Shown: positions 31,730 through 43,339, counted from the stretch's first letter. The stretch is 64,000 bases of DNA from Ligula intestinalis (GCA_036362985.1 JAYGXS010000003.1:51333294-51397293); one strand, 5' to 3'. Numbers and translations: made by a program. The notes: generated by a model from the letters alone, not told the origin.

Positions 31730-33010
31730 ATTCAATCGAGGCGTGCGACAAGGTCCTTATAAGCTGCATCTGGAATTTTTTGGACGTGGTATCTGGATGA
31801 TACCTTCGTCGTCATCGAACGAGATCATGTGCTACCGTTCAAAGAACGTTTCAACAGCATCTTCTCGGGCATACTATTTAGGATGGATGAGGAAGAAAAC
31901 AGCCATTGGCATTTCTTGATGTCCTCGTTTGCCACAAATATTGTGGAGGCCTAAATACACGATGTGAGTACTGAAATTCAGCAGCAACCACCCAATCAGC
32001 TACGCGCAGTTGCGTAAGGACGCTTCATTGGTGTGTTGAGGCGCACTGAAGTGAATCGGAAGGCAAAGCCACCGAACTGCGAGATATTCAATGGGTAGCC
32101 AGAGAAAATGGCTACCTGCACTAATTTTTCAAGCAGTACATACGTAAACGAGACGTGCGACAAAATCGCGCCGACCCCAAATTTCTGCGAGCAATTCCGT
32201 CCGTCAAAAAACGTATCGGGGGCCGTCCACCGCCTTCTCGCGCTGTTTGGAGTTAGAGTCGCACACAGACCGAAGCGTCAGATAATGAAATCAAAAGAGC
32301 CATTGCCACAGCAAGAAAAATACGGAGTCAGCTATAGGATTTGGTGCAGCTGTGGACAAAGCAACTTCGTCGGAGAAACAGTAATGCTTCTTAAAACAAG
32401 AATTAACGAAAACATGACAGCAGTGCGAACAAATACCGTCAATTCCCAAGTCGCGGCTCATTTGACGAGATCCTGCCACTTATTCGAATTTGATGAGGCC
32501 CAACTTATCGGGAGAGGAGACACTAGTGTGAGCTACGAGTTGCTTGAATCATTATTTACGGGCCCTAAGTGTATAAACAAGTGCAATGACCAGCCCAACC
32601 CGTACTCGGTGCTGAAGCTCCGTTTGACCAAAGCAATTCGTCCTTCAGGGAGCGCACAGGGGAACGCGTCTTCCAGCAATGGTGCCAGGAAGGCAGATGG
32701 TCGAGCAATCATCACGCCCAAGTCCAACACGGATGGTGAAAGTCCAGCGGGTCAGGACTCGCACGCCAGTCATTAAGCAATTAACACACAAGCAGGCATC
32801 GATTCTTAATAGCAGGAACCGTGAATTAACATAAGTGTGCAGTAGCATAGTGACTGTGGCCTGTGAATACTGCGCCTTCTTGTGTATGATGTACCTGCTT
32901 CTGCTACTGTCGCTGATGATGGATCTGCGACGGCATTCGAAAAGTCAGACGAATTAAGTTCTTGTCATAGCGATCACATCTGCTTGTTATTCTTAATTAC
33001 TTCCTGGGAT
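31730..33010 (+). mobile_element. Penelope-like element, subfamily A (RT end, GIY-YIG, 3' end)
   Basis: The most complete PLE in the window. The RT catalytic motif YLDD is at 31790-31801, followed by TFVVIERDHVLPFKERF and a stop at 31951. RT-end and linker remnants follow (SNHPISYAQ, KRDVRQNRADPK). An open frame (32108-32776) holds the GIY-YIG-type endonuclease: VSYRIWCSCGQSNFVGET, then LLKTRINENM, then SQVAAHLTRSCHLFEFDEAQ, FTGPKCINKCND and GRAIITPKSNTD. The 3' terminal segment with its hammerhead-like motif runs to about 33010. PLEs move by reverse transcription, with the GIY-YIG nuclease nicking the target. This copy lacks the RT N-terminus and is inactive. Confidence 0.88.
32910..32949 (+). 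ncRNA. PLE hammerhead-like motif
   Basis: Core CTGATGA at 32913-32919, one T, GGATCTG..GGCATTC as decayed stem II, GAAAA for GAAAC, then GTC and AGA. Both core boxes are nearly intact. Confidence 0.55.
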
Positions 33011-33239
33011 TAGCATGTTCCCTGTATTGGCAAGCTGTACTCAACACGATGCTGTTAACTGACGGAATGACTCGGCCCGTCGCAGACTATAACAGATCCT
33101 TAATTTGGTGTACTTTACAACAGTCCCACCGAGGTGTGTTCCTTGCCACTCTGCCTGTAGCCTGGCACAAGCAGTGAGGATCAAGTCGCGTGTGGCCCGT
33201 AGTAATAAGTTGTTTAACTTTAAGGGCTGCGAAAAGCTA

Positions 33240-33420
33240 CCAGACTATCAAATGATTAGTAGGAGGGGTTTGACAGAGTTCGAAAATTCAATTGACTCAT
33301 TTGGGAAAAATTCGGCGACCTCGGTGCGTTTCTAACCAATGCCAGCAAGAGTAGGCTTTAGTACAGTCAACGCTCTATTCAACTGAGCTACGAGGCCGTC
33401 AGTGGGAGCCGTGAGTTTAA
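33240..33420 (-). mobile_element. tRNA-derived SINE, second family, copy 1
   Basis: Minus strand head CCTCGTAGCTCAGTTGAATA with GAGCG is a classic A box. The tail (TGTCAAACCCCTCCTACTAAT) aligns with the copy at 33540-33700. No hammerhead core was seen in this tail. Confidence 0.65.
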
Positions 33421-33539
33421 GCACACTCAGCCTACTGCAAAGTATGAAATACACCAATACCGATACAGTAAGCTGACTGCCGAAGCATGATTTCCTAGGC
33501 AATTAATGTGGGATCAACCAGATATCTATCAGGCACACT

Positions 33540-33700
33540 TTATTAGTAGGAGAAGTTTGGCAGATTTCAAAAATTAATTTGGCCCCAGTTGTGAAGGACT
33601 TGACAGGCTCGGAAGAATTCGAACCCAGGCCAACCAGGTAAGCCTTTAGTCCAGCAAACGCCCTAGCCAAGTGAGCTTTCGAGACCCCACGCGCACGACA
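33540..33700 (-). mobile_element. tRNA-derived SINE, second family, copy 2
   Basis: Minus strand: A box AAGCTCACTTGGCTAGGGCG (within 33659-33683) and B box GGGTTCGAATTC (33614-33625) at tRNA-like spacing. Tail CTGCCAAACTTCTCCTACTA. It has the same orientation as copy 1, 300 bp away. Confidence 0.75.
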
Positions 33701-34134
33701 CTGTGAACGCCGTCGCTTGGACGGTCGAACTGTCGTTGGGTCATGCTTGTAGCGTGGGAGGCCATTTCCACGGTTAGACACACTTTGCCTTTGTTGCAAT
33801 AGTGGAGATGGTGCTCGAAACTACGAGATAGCTAGGGTGTAAGCCTAGTGTACTTCCGGAGACTGACTTGCCAGAAAGGGACGAAAGTGAACGTGTGCAT
33901 TTCAGAGGTAAATTCAAATACCAGACATAAGGCGGTTAAGGAGGGAAAAAATGAGTCAACGAGGCACTCTTTAGAGCAAAACTCAACAGAGAAAAAATAC
34001 GGGAAGTAGCAGTACCAACAAGAATCCAGGCTATTTGAGAAAAACATCAAGTAAAAGGAGAATTTTGAGAGACCGGATGGAAGGAGGGCGGCAGTGAGGA
34101 ATGAGGGAGAAGAGAGGTGGGTCGTAGAACTTAC

Positions 34135-34356
34135 ATAGTCCACGAGAAGTTGCGCACCATCGTCAATTGTCTCGCCGACTTGTGTAGCATGTCCACTAAA
34201 CCGTACACCCATCCAGGTCAAAAGCGTGACGAAAAGGAGCCAAAAGGGAACGAGGAAGAAGTTTGAGACGACGTGAAGACCAATGGCATCCAAGAAACCG
34301 GTCACAACGTAGAACACGAGTAGCATAACTGCAAGGACGCCGGGGGTTTTGATGTG
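34135..34356 (-). CDS. ATL: atlastin, exon for the membrane anchor
   Basis: Atlastin is a dynamin-related GTPase of the endoplasmic reticulum that tethers and fuses ER tubules. This 222-nt exon (74 codons, phase 0) encodes the membrane hairpin: KTPGVLAVMLLVFYVVTG, then SNFFLVPFWLLFVTLLTWMG, then VRFSGHATQVGETIDD. The pattern RTP..L...(hydrophobic), TW...RYSG....G..ID is typical of atlastins, from recalled family knowledge. Acceptor CTTCTAG lies at 34357 onward and donor GTAAGT at 34129-34134. The preceding exon ends in LE, which joins this one in frame. The following C-terminal (amphipathic helix) exon was not identified. Confidence 0.9.
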
Positions 34357-34659
34357 CTAGAAGGCATGGAGAGAGAAACGAAATGTTTTTGTGTTCTAAC
34401 AAATGAAAAAAAATTCCATCAGATTTGTAAATGTTTTAATTTGAACAGCGTTTCCACCGGGTTGGGCTTATGGCCAAAATTCTAGATACCTTGAACCGCC
34501 AGGAGCCCGTGTACGTAACTTATGGCTGAACGACAAATTGGAGGGGGTTCGAAACCTGTGATACAGCTGAAAGACTTTCACGGATGCCCACTCACCGATC
34601 GGATACGGCACGTACACACTTATCCACCGATGTTCAGACTCCCGATCGAAACTGACAAG

Positions 34660-34830
34660 ACAGTGACCGCCTGGCTCAAAAGTCAGAGCATTTGACCCCT
34701 AGCCCACAGGTTATGGGCTCGATCCTAGGGTACTGCAATACCTGAGGTTAGATATGGTTGACTGATTATGCCTAACAAATTATAAACGGCCATTCCAGTC
34801 TCCTTGTCTTTTTTGGTAATCCTGCCCATA
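34660..34830 (+). mobile_element. tRNA-derived SINE with decayed hammerhead
   Basis: Head with A-box-like CCTGGCTCAAAAGTCAGAGCA (34670-34690) and B-box-like GGGCTCGATCCTA (34715-34727). The tail has ACTGATTATGCC, TAAACGGCCATTCCAGTC (34761-34800), a decayed hammerhead that keeps the cleavage-side sequence. Confidence 0.72.
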
Positions 34831-34961
34831 ATAACCAACGATTTGCGGCTGCTGGCAGCGCTTGAGAGCGAGCTCCAAGACAGAAGAGGACGAGTGAGTT
34901 CCGTAAGGGCTCGATGGAGCGCCAATCCACCATTGCTAATACTTCAAATTAAAACCAGAAG

Positions 34962-35130
34962 GACAATGAGCCTGCGACTCAATAGGCAGAGCGTTTGACA
35001 CTCTAAACAACAAGTCCTGGGTTTGATTCCCAGCTGGCGCGACGTCTGGGGTTGGCTGACAACTGGCTGATAACGACTAATAAACCGGAAATGGTTATTC
35101 CAATCTCGCTCGTTTTTTGTTAGCAATGTT
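34962..35130 (+). mobile_element. tRNA-derived SINE with hammerhead motif
   Basis: The 72-nt head (34967-35038) is the most tRNA-like of the window: A box GCGACTCAATAGGCAGAGCG and B box GGGTTTGATTCCC at normal spacing, with no intact acceptor stem. The hammerhead-type tail is at 35064-35106. Confidence 0.85.
35064..35106 (+). ncRNA. hammerhead motif in SINE, one core change
   Basis: CTGG, core CTGATAA (for CTGATGA), stem II CGACTAATAAACCG with weakened pairing, box GAAA intact, ATGG/TTAT and CCAATC. The G-to-A change in the core should abolish or strongly reduce cleavage. Confidence 0.6.
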
Positions 35131-35554
35131 CTTCAACCGGAGGACTGTCACTTTACATCTGCGGGTCAGCAGCGAGGAATTAACAAGACTGCCAGAAGAG
35201 CATAGCTCTCAAATGACTGTCGAGGTGCACATTAGAGGGCTGGTATTCCTACTTCGCATAGCAAACTGAGGTGCCAAGTTTTTCGACTGAAAAATCACAC
35301 CTCATTGCAAAGGTCGCGTTCAGCCTTCAACTTAAGTTGCGATGCCAGTTTTGGCGTAGTACAGCGTCTTACTAGAGTACTCGCTACGGACCTTCCGATC
35401 GTCACAGGCTCCACATAACAAACACAAAAAATCCGTTTTTGCGTTGACAGTGCATCCCCGTGACAAGCACTCAGTTCCCAACGGGCCGATGGAGTTTCGA
35501 TTACACGACATCAAGTCCAGAGTAGTTGCAAATTAAGGTAAACTCTCGCCCTCG

Positions 35555-35815
35555 GGTCAGTTAGCCTCGGTGGCTGAATTATAGCCTCTTGCATTGGTAC
35601 ATAGGGGCGTGAGTTTGATACACGTTCAACTAGACTCTCGCACTCTTCCCGATTGCCTGCCGGCAGGTCCTTCGGCTGTTGACACAATAGCATAATGTAA
35701 GACGCAGTTTTGTCCCAAACAATGGGGAGCTACGAGCAAGTATGGATAAGCCCTCCGACTTAGCCACCTCTTGTGTTTATGATCTCCAACCCACAACGCA
35801 GGCTCCACTCAAACG
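35555..35815 (+). mobile_element. tRNA-derived SINE, third family
   Basis: A box CGGTGGCTGAATTATAG (35569-35585) and B box GAGTTTGATAC (35611-35621). A long non-hammerhead tail follows (CTGCCGGCAGGTCCTTCGGC near 35657). The right end is put where RTE coding sequence begins; it is approximate. Confidence 0.55.
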
Positions 35816-35992
35816 GTGTGCTGGCGGCGTGAGCTTCAGAATGTGGTCTGGCAAATGGATGAGTTCGATAAATCAGTCGGTTTATCCATAAACGCTGAGA
35901 CGAACAAGGCGCTTTCTATATGCATCCGGAAAAGGGGCCACCACCGTATGGGGCAATTTCAAATACTTCGGAGCCCGGGGCCGCTGTGGAAC
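35816..35992 (+). mobile_element. RTE-type LINE fragment (RT, after the catalytic DD)
   Basis: LQNVVWQMDEFDKSVGLSIN, then KALSI and FQIL correspond to the RT stretch after YADD in RTE elements (compare LQSVVSRLNEIAMSVGMSIN in the minus-strand copy next to it). It stops where the minus-strand RTE begins. Confidence 0.6.
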
Positions 35993-38645
35993 TTGTACTT
36001 GTACTTGTTACGGCTGTGATCATGCCTGATCTAGCCGGCCTCAAGGATGTCACGAACGGTACCTCTCCATGCGCGGCGATTGGCGGCAGCGGATCTCGAA
36101 AGCTCCACCCAGTCCCTTCTCCAGCGACGGAGGCCGAAGATAGAAGGTCCAAGAACTGCTTCCATGTCTTGACGGACGGTGTCTAGCCAGGTCTTCAGTT
36201 GCCCTCCTCTTCGACGTTTCCAGGTGGGCTGCGGTGCCGGGTCGAGGGCAGCATAGGTAAGCTCGTGGGGCGGACGACGGAGAATGTGTCCAAACCACCT
36301 CAGTCGCCTTTCTTGAATGGCCTGAGATATCCTTGGGATACGATCGCAGCGGATGCGGACTGTCTCATTTGAGATGAAGTCGCTATACTTAACTCGCAGG
36401 ATCATCCTCAGGCACTGGTGGTCGAAGACCTCCAGTTTTCGCTTATCTTCAGCGCGCACAGCCCAGCATTCACATCCATAGAGGAGGACTGACCAGATGG
36501 ATGCACGGTATACACAATTCTTCGTGGCGATGGAGATGTCACGTCGGATACAGAGGCGCTTTCGAAGGATTGAGAAAACCTAGCGAGCAGCATCGATACG
36601 GAAGACAATGTCGTCCTTGCTCTGCCCATTCGGTAGCAACCTCGCCCCGAGGTATTTAAAACTGTCTACTTCTTCAAGTTGATGACCATTAATCCTCAGG
36701 GGTGCCTTTTCCTGGTCAGGGATGCAGCTCGAGAAAAACTTCGTCTTTCCGGAATTTATGGACATGCCTACCGACATAGCGATCTCATTTAACCGCGACA
36801 CTACTGACTGTAGACCACCAAAGCTTGAGGCTAACAGCGCAATATCATCGGCGTAGTCAAAATCAGTTAGTCGGCGTCCGGGTGCAAGTTCAACACCGTC
36901 CTCTTCATGTAGGGCTTTGCCGAGAATCCAGTCAATGACGTAGTTAAACAGAATGGGCGAAAGGACGCAGCCCTGTCGGAAACCAGACCGGATATCGAAC
37001 GACTGAGAGAGATCGTAGTGGACCAGGACTCGTGCGGTGGTAGACCGATAGTAGGCCTTAATCATCGCAATGAGTTTGGTCGGCATTCCATCCAGTTCCA
37101 TTATCCGCCACAGGGACTCACGATGGATGGAATCGAATGCAGCGGCAAAGTCGAGGAAGCAAACGGCCGTCGGTTGCTGGTAGCTATGGCGGAATTCTAG
37201 AGTGCATCTCAGTGTGAATACTTGATCCGCACATCCACGCCCAGCTCGGAATCCGGCTTGGCTGGGTCGTGTCCTGGAGTCACGTACAGACTGGAAGCGC
37301 CTGAGAAGAACAACAGCGAAGATCTTTGCAGCAACATCGATAAGAGTTATGCCACGGTAGTTCTCGCATCTTTTCTTATATCCCTTCTTGTGGACAGGTA
37401 CAAGGATACCTTAGCCCCAGTCATCGGGAAAGGTCTCTTCTCGCCACGCCTGTACAATCACCTCATGGAGCCGAGGAGCCAGGGTGTCGACACAAGACTT
37501 GTAGATTTCTGCAGGAATACCGTCCTCTGCGCACGCCTTTTGTTGTGTAGCCTCTGCATTGCATCGGTAACTTCGTCTTCGGAAGGGAGGTCACATGACA
37601 CTGCGTAGGCAGAAGAGGGTTGAAACTCCGCTGTGGAGGAGAGGGAGGGTGTGATGGGTTGTTCTTCAAAGTTGAGTCGGTGCACGAAGTGTTCACGCCA
37701 GCGATCGACCTTGGCCGAGTTGTCGGCAATAAATCCTCCATCTACATCGCGAACAGAATCACAGAGTGTCGGGGGCTTACCACTAACCTGGCGTATGATT
37801 TGGTGCGATTTTCGGGTGTCACCAACATTAGAAGCCTGCTCCATAGAAGTCACCGTTTCGGACAAATACTTCTGCTGTTCATCTCTAGCCGACTTTGCTG
37901 TCAGCTTTCGAAGTTGGCGGAAGAAGGCATCGTTTCGGGGCCTGGCTCGAGTCGTCTCGGCCGATAGCTGCAGGGTTCTGCCGCTGATCCAGTCACTGCG
38001 ACGCCGCTGAATGAATCCGAGAACCTTCTCAGCTGCCCCATAGATGGATGTCTTCAGTGAAAGCCACTTTCTACTGCCCTCGTTGTCAGCCTGGGTCATA
38101 AGACGGGACTGGATTTCTGTGCTTAGAGCCTCCGTAGAGTTGGTTTGCCGGAGCTTTGCGAGATCAAGGCGTCTCGCACGTGGCAGTTTGGGCACAGATG
38201 AGAGATGAACCTTCAGGCGTGTGCGAACGAGAACATGGTCAAACCCGTGGACGTTACCAGTTTCGGCACCTCGCATCAACCTGCTATCGTGGACCCAGCT
38301 GCAAAACCGTGAACCAACTAGAATGTAATCGATCTGACTGGCGGTACGGCCATCGTTCGAATATCAAGTCAGTAGATGTTTGTGACGATGCTGAAAGCAT
38401 GTGTGGGTAACAAACAGTCGGTTCTGTTCGGCAAACTGTAGCATCCTCTCACTATTGTCCGTTCGAGAGCCAAGCCCAAAACGACCAAGAAGGTGGCTGT
38501 TTGTCAGGTCACCGGGCCCAGTCCGGCCATTCTAGTCCCCGGCAACAATTAGCAGATCTCGGCGAGAGAGTCGTTCGGCTAGCTCCTGCAGTTGCGAGTA
38601 GAAATTATCTTTCTCTTGCTGTGAGACCGATAGTATTAATATAAC
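35993..38645 (-). mobile_element. RTE-type LINE, long but 5'-truncated
   Basis: Minus strand. The end of the AP-type endonuclease is at 38640-38280 (DLLIVAGD near 38540, followed by a stop, then GSRTDNSERMLQFAEQNRLF and SQIDYILVGSRF). The linker runs to KVDRWREHF near 37690. The RT holds HKKGYKKRCENYRGITLIDV, GFRAGRGCADQVF, FLDFAAAFDS, FRQGCVLSPILFNYVIDWIL and FDYADDIALLA. The RTE C-terminal domain follows (FGHILRRPPHELTYAALD, GGQLKTWLDTVRQDME), stop near 36031. A tandem (ACAAGT) tail lies at 35993-36010. At least one frameshift (near 37520) and stops near 37410 and 38533 break the frame. Catalytic motifs of the RT are kept. Confidence 0.92.
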
Positions 38646-38649
38646 CTCA

Positions 38650-40860
38650 TCTCCCGAATCAATGCAGCCAGTGTTGATTTAACAATCCTCGGACCCGATC
38701 ACAAATCCCAGCATGTGTACTGGACATTTGTCCGGTCAGTTCTTCCGTGTGGTTGTGAATTCTGAAGACTGTATGTGGAAGATGAACAAACACTGGAGAG
38801 TATGGACAACCTATCGCCTGAGAATCATCTTTCGAGTGAAGTGAAGGACAAGCAACAGGCACTGGGATATCGCAAATAGATTTCAGGCAATCAAAGAAAC
38901 ACGACTGAGGTTTGGGTACGTGTAAACTCACGCTTCTGCCCACTTGGAGGCACTGAAAAGGTCAAATTGAAATCTGCTTCGATATAGTTTGTCAAAAAAG
39001 GGGGCAAGCCTTGAATTTCTTGGATCCAGTATTCTTCAATGGAGAAAACGAATCAAACTTTACATCTCCGGCGACGCAAGTCGTCTCTTGGGAAGAGCGC
39101 AACAGCGTTGAGGTCAGCTAAATCAGGCATGACAACAGCCCTACCAAGTGTCTGTAGAGAAATTATTAACGCCTCTCGGTCACTCAAAAAAACTTTCTTT
39201 TCTTCGGAAAGAGTAGATTCTTTTTACGAGTTTTACCGAGCGCTGCACTGTCTATTATTCGCGACCCGGCTGTGTGACACTAGAGGCACGTAGGGGTGTT
39301 TCACTGGGCAGAGGAAAGTAAGAGCCCAGGTTGACGTCAAGCTAGTTAGTCAGTTGCAGGGGGGTGAAGGATGACGCACTAAGTGAAACTAGGTTTTACA
39401 GGTTAAAAATCCATCAGGTGTGAGAGGCCAGAGGATCAGGTGAGTCTGCGTGGTCGATTCATTTGAATTGGACAGTTTTCGAGAGTGGGATGACAGTAGG
39501 TCGGACGCTAAGTATGAAGCATTTTACTAGCGCACTTATGCCCAACTGGCACGTTCCGGATCCGAAACCTGTGTCCTACCTGCTGGACGGTCTAGGCGGA
39601 GGGGGGTGGATGGAGGTTGACAGGAATAACACCTCAAGTGCAGACTGATTCTAAATGCGTGAAAGAACGCGCATGCGTAGAAAATGCACGCAGGTGGGGG
39701 GGGAGTGACGCCAATAAAAAAAATAGGTCAACCGCCATTAAGAATTTAGGCAATTTGAAGTGCCAGTCATGGGGGGGGACACACAAAAGGCAAGCGTGTA
39801 GGCGGAGACAAAAACAACTACTGCAGTTCAAAACTTAAGGCCGTAGCGGGGCAATCACTTGCGTCAAACTGGGCAAGATGGACGTGACTGGGCAGCATTT
39901 TCTTCCTGCATGAAACCATGAAGCCTGTTGTGTGGGAAAAAGAGCATTTCAATGCGCCGCCCAATGTGGAGGGGATTACGGCCTTTCAGGCAACATTACG
40001 CGCACTACTGTTAGGAACCAAAAACACAGCAAAAAAGGTTTGCTAGTCTCCTTGTCGTACTTTATAAGTACATACACTTTTCGAGAGAGAAGCAGCAAAT
40101 GATAAAGGTCCTTTGAACGAACTTGTTCCCCATAAAAGCGGAAAAAAGGGAGTTCCGGGAAGCAAATGACATTGCGACGTGATAGCTGAGACGGGCCTGA
40201 CAACCTCAAGAAGGAAACGTGCTTACTGAAGGATTACCAGTTTTGTGTCTAACGCAATATTTATTCCTGCATAATTACTACACTCTGTTAGGGTTCCAGA
40301 GAGGGCTCCAAAACGCAAACTGGTAGGCGAACACCATTCGCACGACAGTTAAATCCATTTGCAAAAATGTTCACACGCGAAATTAACGCGGCACTGTATG
40401 CGGTGGGAAACTCAAGAGGCAATATCGCTGATTGACCAGGGCATCATGGCATTTAGACCGTCGTTTTCGACTAGATCCACTGTGTGTTCGACAGCAGGAT
40501 GGCGCAGGGACGGTGACGTGCGCTGACCAAGGCGCAGTGACAGTGTCATAAATGGTCTTGTGCCAAGTTTATCACTTTCTCACTCTGTTCTAGCCCCCTG
40601 GAACTCCAACTTACCAGCGCAGAAAAAGGCGGGTTCAGCCCTTCAAATTTATGAACGCTGATCCGGTCACCAGGGTCAATCCAACACTATTTCTGAGTAG
40701 AGTAAGGGGAAAAATCTCCAGCTAAGCAAGATCATGGTAGCTTTTGACATAACGTCCCGTTATCCCCATATTCTAGGAGCTGGCGGCAGAAACCATCAAA
40801 TTACTACTGCCTCCGAAAAGTAAATACGGGATGGTACAGCGAACCATCTTCAACACGCTC
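38650..40860. other. no recognised gene
   Basis: Part of the atlastin intron. 38755-38885 shows weak similarity to 2455-2540 (ATGTGGAAGATGAACAAACA against CGTGGAAGATGAGCGAAGA). No exon or known element was recognised. Confidence 0.35.
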
Positions 40861-41400
40861 AAATCGTTCTGCGCCTGAAGTTCTGTTTCAGCAAACACCC
40901 AATCAGCTACAAACACGGTTGCAAAAGGGCGCTACATGGGTGTATTGAGTAGCACTACAGTGAACAGCAAGATAAGGTTGCCGAGTTATAATACCCTTGA
41001 CGCATGCGCAGAGCGAATAGTTACCCTAACAAAAGTGTATAGGCAAACGCAACAAAAGACTAGGCCACATCAGTCCCAATGTATCGGAGGCAACCATCGA
41101 TCGACACGCCTAAAAGCCGGCAGTACCAGTAATAATTAATCATGCCTGTTTTTTGGAGGGGGAGGGGGAGGCAGCGATTCGTCAGATGGCACCCGGTAAC
41201 ACCTTCAAGTTCGACAACGCTAAAATTCTCGCGAGAGATGACAGGCCCATTAGTCGCGGGCTGCTTGAGTCAGTCTGCAATCCATTAATCAGCGCAATGA
41301 CCTCCGACGCAACATATTCCATGCCAGGGTGTTACCTGAACAAATTTCTGGCGCAGAGAGCGCCCCGGTAAACACCACTTCCAGTGAAACAGTATAAGGG
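40860..41400 (+). mobile_element. PLE subfamily A remnant
   Basis: SKHPISYKHGCKRAL at 40890, VAEL, stop and YP near 40985, a decayed linker, then NTFKFDNAKILARDDRPISR and GLLESV at 41200-41275. The order matches the RT end, linker and post-GIY-YIG segment of other copies. The endonuclease core itself is deleted. Confidence 0.7.
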
Positions 41401-42012
41401 GGTCAAAAGGTCGAACAGGTATTGGGCCAATAATCAACTAGTGTGATTATACTGTGGTAATTAACAACTGCGATGTGGGCCAAGAGTAGTCATCGCAGCA
41501 TGAATATTCCTCTTTAATTAAAAAAATGAGCCTCTATATTAGGAGAGGCATGGGAGCGCGAACAACCGCATGAAATATGTACTACAACCCTTGTGTATCA
41601 ATTAGCTTCATCCCTATGCTGTCTCGGACGGTAACTTCGTGTGGGAACCGGAAATGCCGGGCAGACAATCCTTTTGTTCCAGCGGAAGCACCCCTCTTTC
41701 TCGATGACCTTAATCGGAGCAGATCATACTTAATTTGTTATACACGCCTGTAGAATCCTAATAGACTTATGGTTGAGGAGAAGGAGGAAAAGAAGTAACC
41801 TAGGTGTACTGACTGCATAGCAAATATGAATCCATTTGTCTGAGAAGTAGACGCGACCTCTGGGATAAGAACTTTATTCACTTGACGTTTAGAATTCCAG
41901 CTCGAACCTATTTTCAGAGGCAGCATCAGATAAGGGTAATCTGGACATGAAGAATTGCAAAAGTCATAGAATGCAATCGCTAGGCTACTGTGTACCTATG
42001 ACAATTAACGGT
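40982..42012 (+). repeat. 1-kb duplicated block, copy 1
   Basis: Nearly identical (about 98 percent in 41040-41830, counted by eye) to 46123-47151 in the same orientation. It spans PLE coding remnants, unassigned sequence, and a minus-oriented PLE 3' end. Confidence 0.9.
41840..42012 (-). mobile_element. PLE 3' end, inverted relative to the coding remnant
   Basis: Minus-oriented terminal segment with the hammerhead-like motif at 41881-41920 (core CTGAAAA, AAAC, GTC). It is head-to-head with the plus-oriented remnant on its left. Inverted terminal arrangements are known for PLEs. Confidence 0.7.
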
Positions 42013-42053
42013 TCGCCAATAGAGGAGAATATCCGAGATCCAGGAGGCAGTTT

Positions 42054-42112
42054 GGAAGAAGAAACGATCACTGGAACTGGAACCTCTTGTTTCAGTGATC
42101 GCTTCTTCTTCC
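42054..42112. repeat. 24-bp inverted repeat, 11-nt loop
   Basis: GGAAGAAGAAACGATCACTG.. at 42054-42077 is the reverse complement of 42089-42112 with two mismatches. It lies between the minus-oriented PLE end and a plus-oriented PLE piece. Confidence 0.85.
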
Positions 42113-42174
42113 GAATTAACGGTTCCCCTTTTGCTACTACGCCATAAGCGCACCACCGGGCAATCATCATCTAT

Positions 42175-42500
42175 AAAGACGCCAATGCCAACGAGCCAGG
42201 TGGCCGAGCGATCACCAAGCCAACCTTCAACAAGGGTGATGAATTTTCGGCAGATAACGGCCAACACGCCGGTCATCGAGCAATTACCGCACCGGGGGTC
42301 ATTATCGATGCAGTAGGGGCCATTAATTATCATAGGTACACAGAAGCCTAGCGATTGTTTTATATAAATACTAAAACCCGCTATGTACGCCTTGCACTTA
42401 TCTGCTGCTACTTCTAATTGTAAGTTTAAGGGTGAATCCAAACGGCAGGCGAATAAAGTTCTTGTCCCAACGATCGCGCTTACTTCTTCTCAACTAATTT
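42175..42500 (+). mobile_element. PLE C-terminus and 3' end
   Basis: NANEPGGRAITKPTFNKGD is the last conserved coding segment. It is followed by the 3' terminal segment: ATCATAGGTACACAGAAGCC, decayed hammerhead at 42411-42450, then TTCTTGTCCCAACGATCGCG. Confidence 0.75.
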
Positions 42501-43075
42501 CTGGGGCCCATATGGTCGCTTTTATTGGCATCTGGCTGTATGCCTCAATCGAGGGGGATACGGTTAAGATTGAATCTTTAGTGTTGTCAGAAAATGAATA
42601 GGCCGCGGTCCTATATACATTGGCGATCATAGTATTCGTCACTAACTGAAATAAGTTCGGGGCCGTTTTGACAGCATATTTCCTGTACATATAACAATAA
42701 TTAGACAGACAAATTATCACTTCTTCCGTACAAGATGAAAACTGAGAAACCGCTTCGCGCAAAAGCTTCATTGGCTGAGTTTCTGCAAATGAACTGGACC
42801 CTGATTACTGAGAAGACATTGGGGTATATCGTTTTAGAACGATAAACAGCTGGTCCAATTGTCCACAGTGAGTATAAAGAACTGTGGCGAATTAAATTCT
42901 TGACGGTCGGTTCCTCCCCTCTCTCGTTGCTGTTCTAAGGAGGCCCCGTAAATGCGTTTAGAGTAATGTCCCTTTTTGTCGCATTTTGTAAAATACCCCA
43001 CTTGCCAACTTGATGATTTGCGAACAAACGGCGAGAATACTCAATCAGACAAGTTAATAGATAGTATTACCGGCA
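42500..43075. other. no recognised gene
   Basis: Intron DNA with no recognised element. Confidence 0.35.
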
Positions 43076-43145
43076 AACACTAGGGAGGCTGGAATGGCCA
43101 TTTCTGGCTTATAAGCCGTCGACAGTTAGTCATTCCCAGACCCAA
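43075..43145 (-). mobile_element. SINE tail with hammerhead motif
   Basis: Reverse strand: the motif at 43087-43131 has stem II CGGCT/AGCCA with a central TATA, box GAAA and ATGGCCAT intact, but core CTGTCGA in place of CTGATGA. No clear tRNA head. Confidence 0.65.
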
Positions 43146-43339
43146 GTGGTGCCCCACTCGAGCCTCCAACCGATGTTAGCATGAATGAGGCAGTGGACGT
43201 CAGATAGATGGCAGGCACTGAAGCTACCCTCCACCCCAATTTGCCAAGCCTCCAGCACCTGCCGTCCTTTGGTGAATGAAGTACATCCAGCCTTCGCTTG
43301 TTGCTGACACAATGGCTCAGCCCCGGTGCTCAGCCAAAA

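Noticed and set aside
33832..34326. A 164-codon minus-strand ORF with several hydrophobic stretches
   Set aside because: Only the first part is coding. A GTAAGT donor follows the codons QLLVDY at 34135, and the rest of the ORF is intron read-through.
34967..35038. A functional tRNA gene
   Set aside because: A and B boxes are good, but the acceptor stem does not pair and a SINE tail with a hammerhead motif follows.
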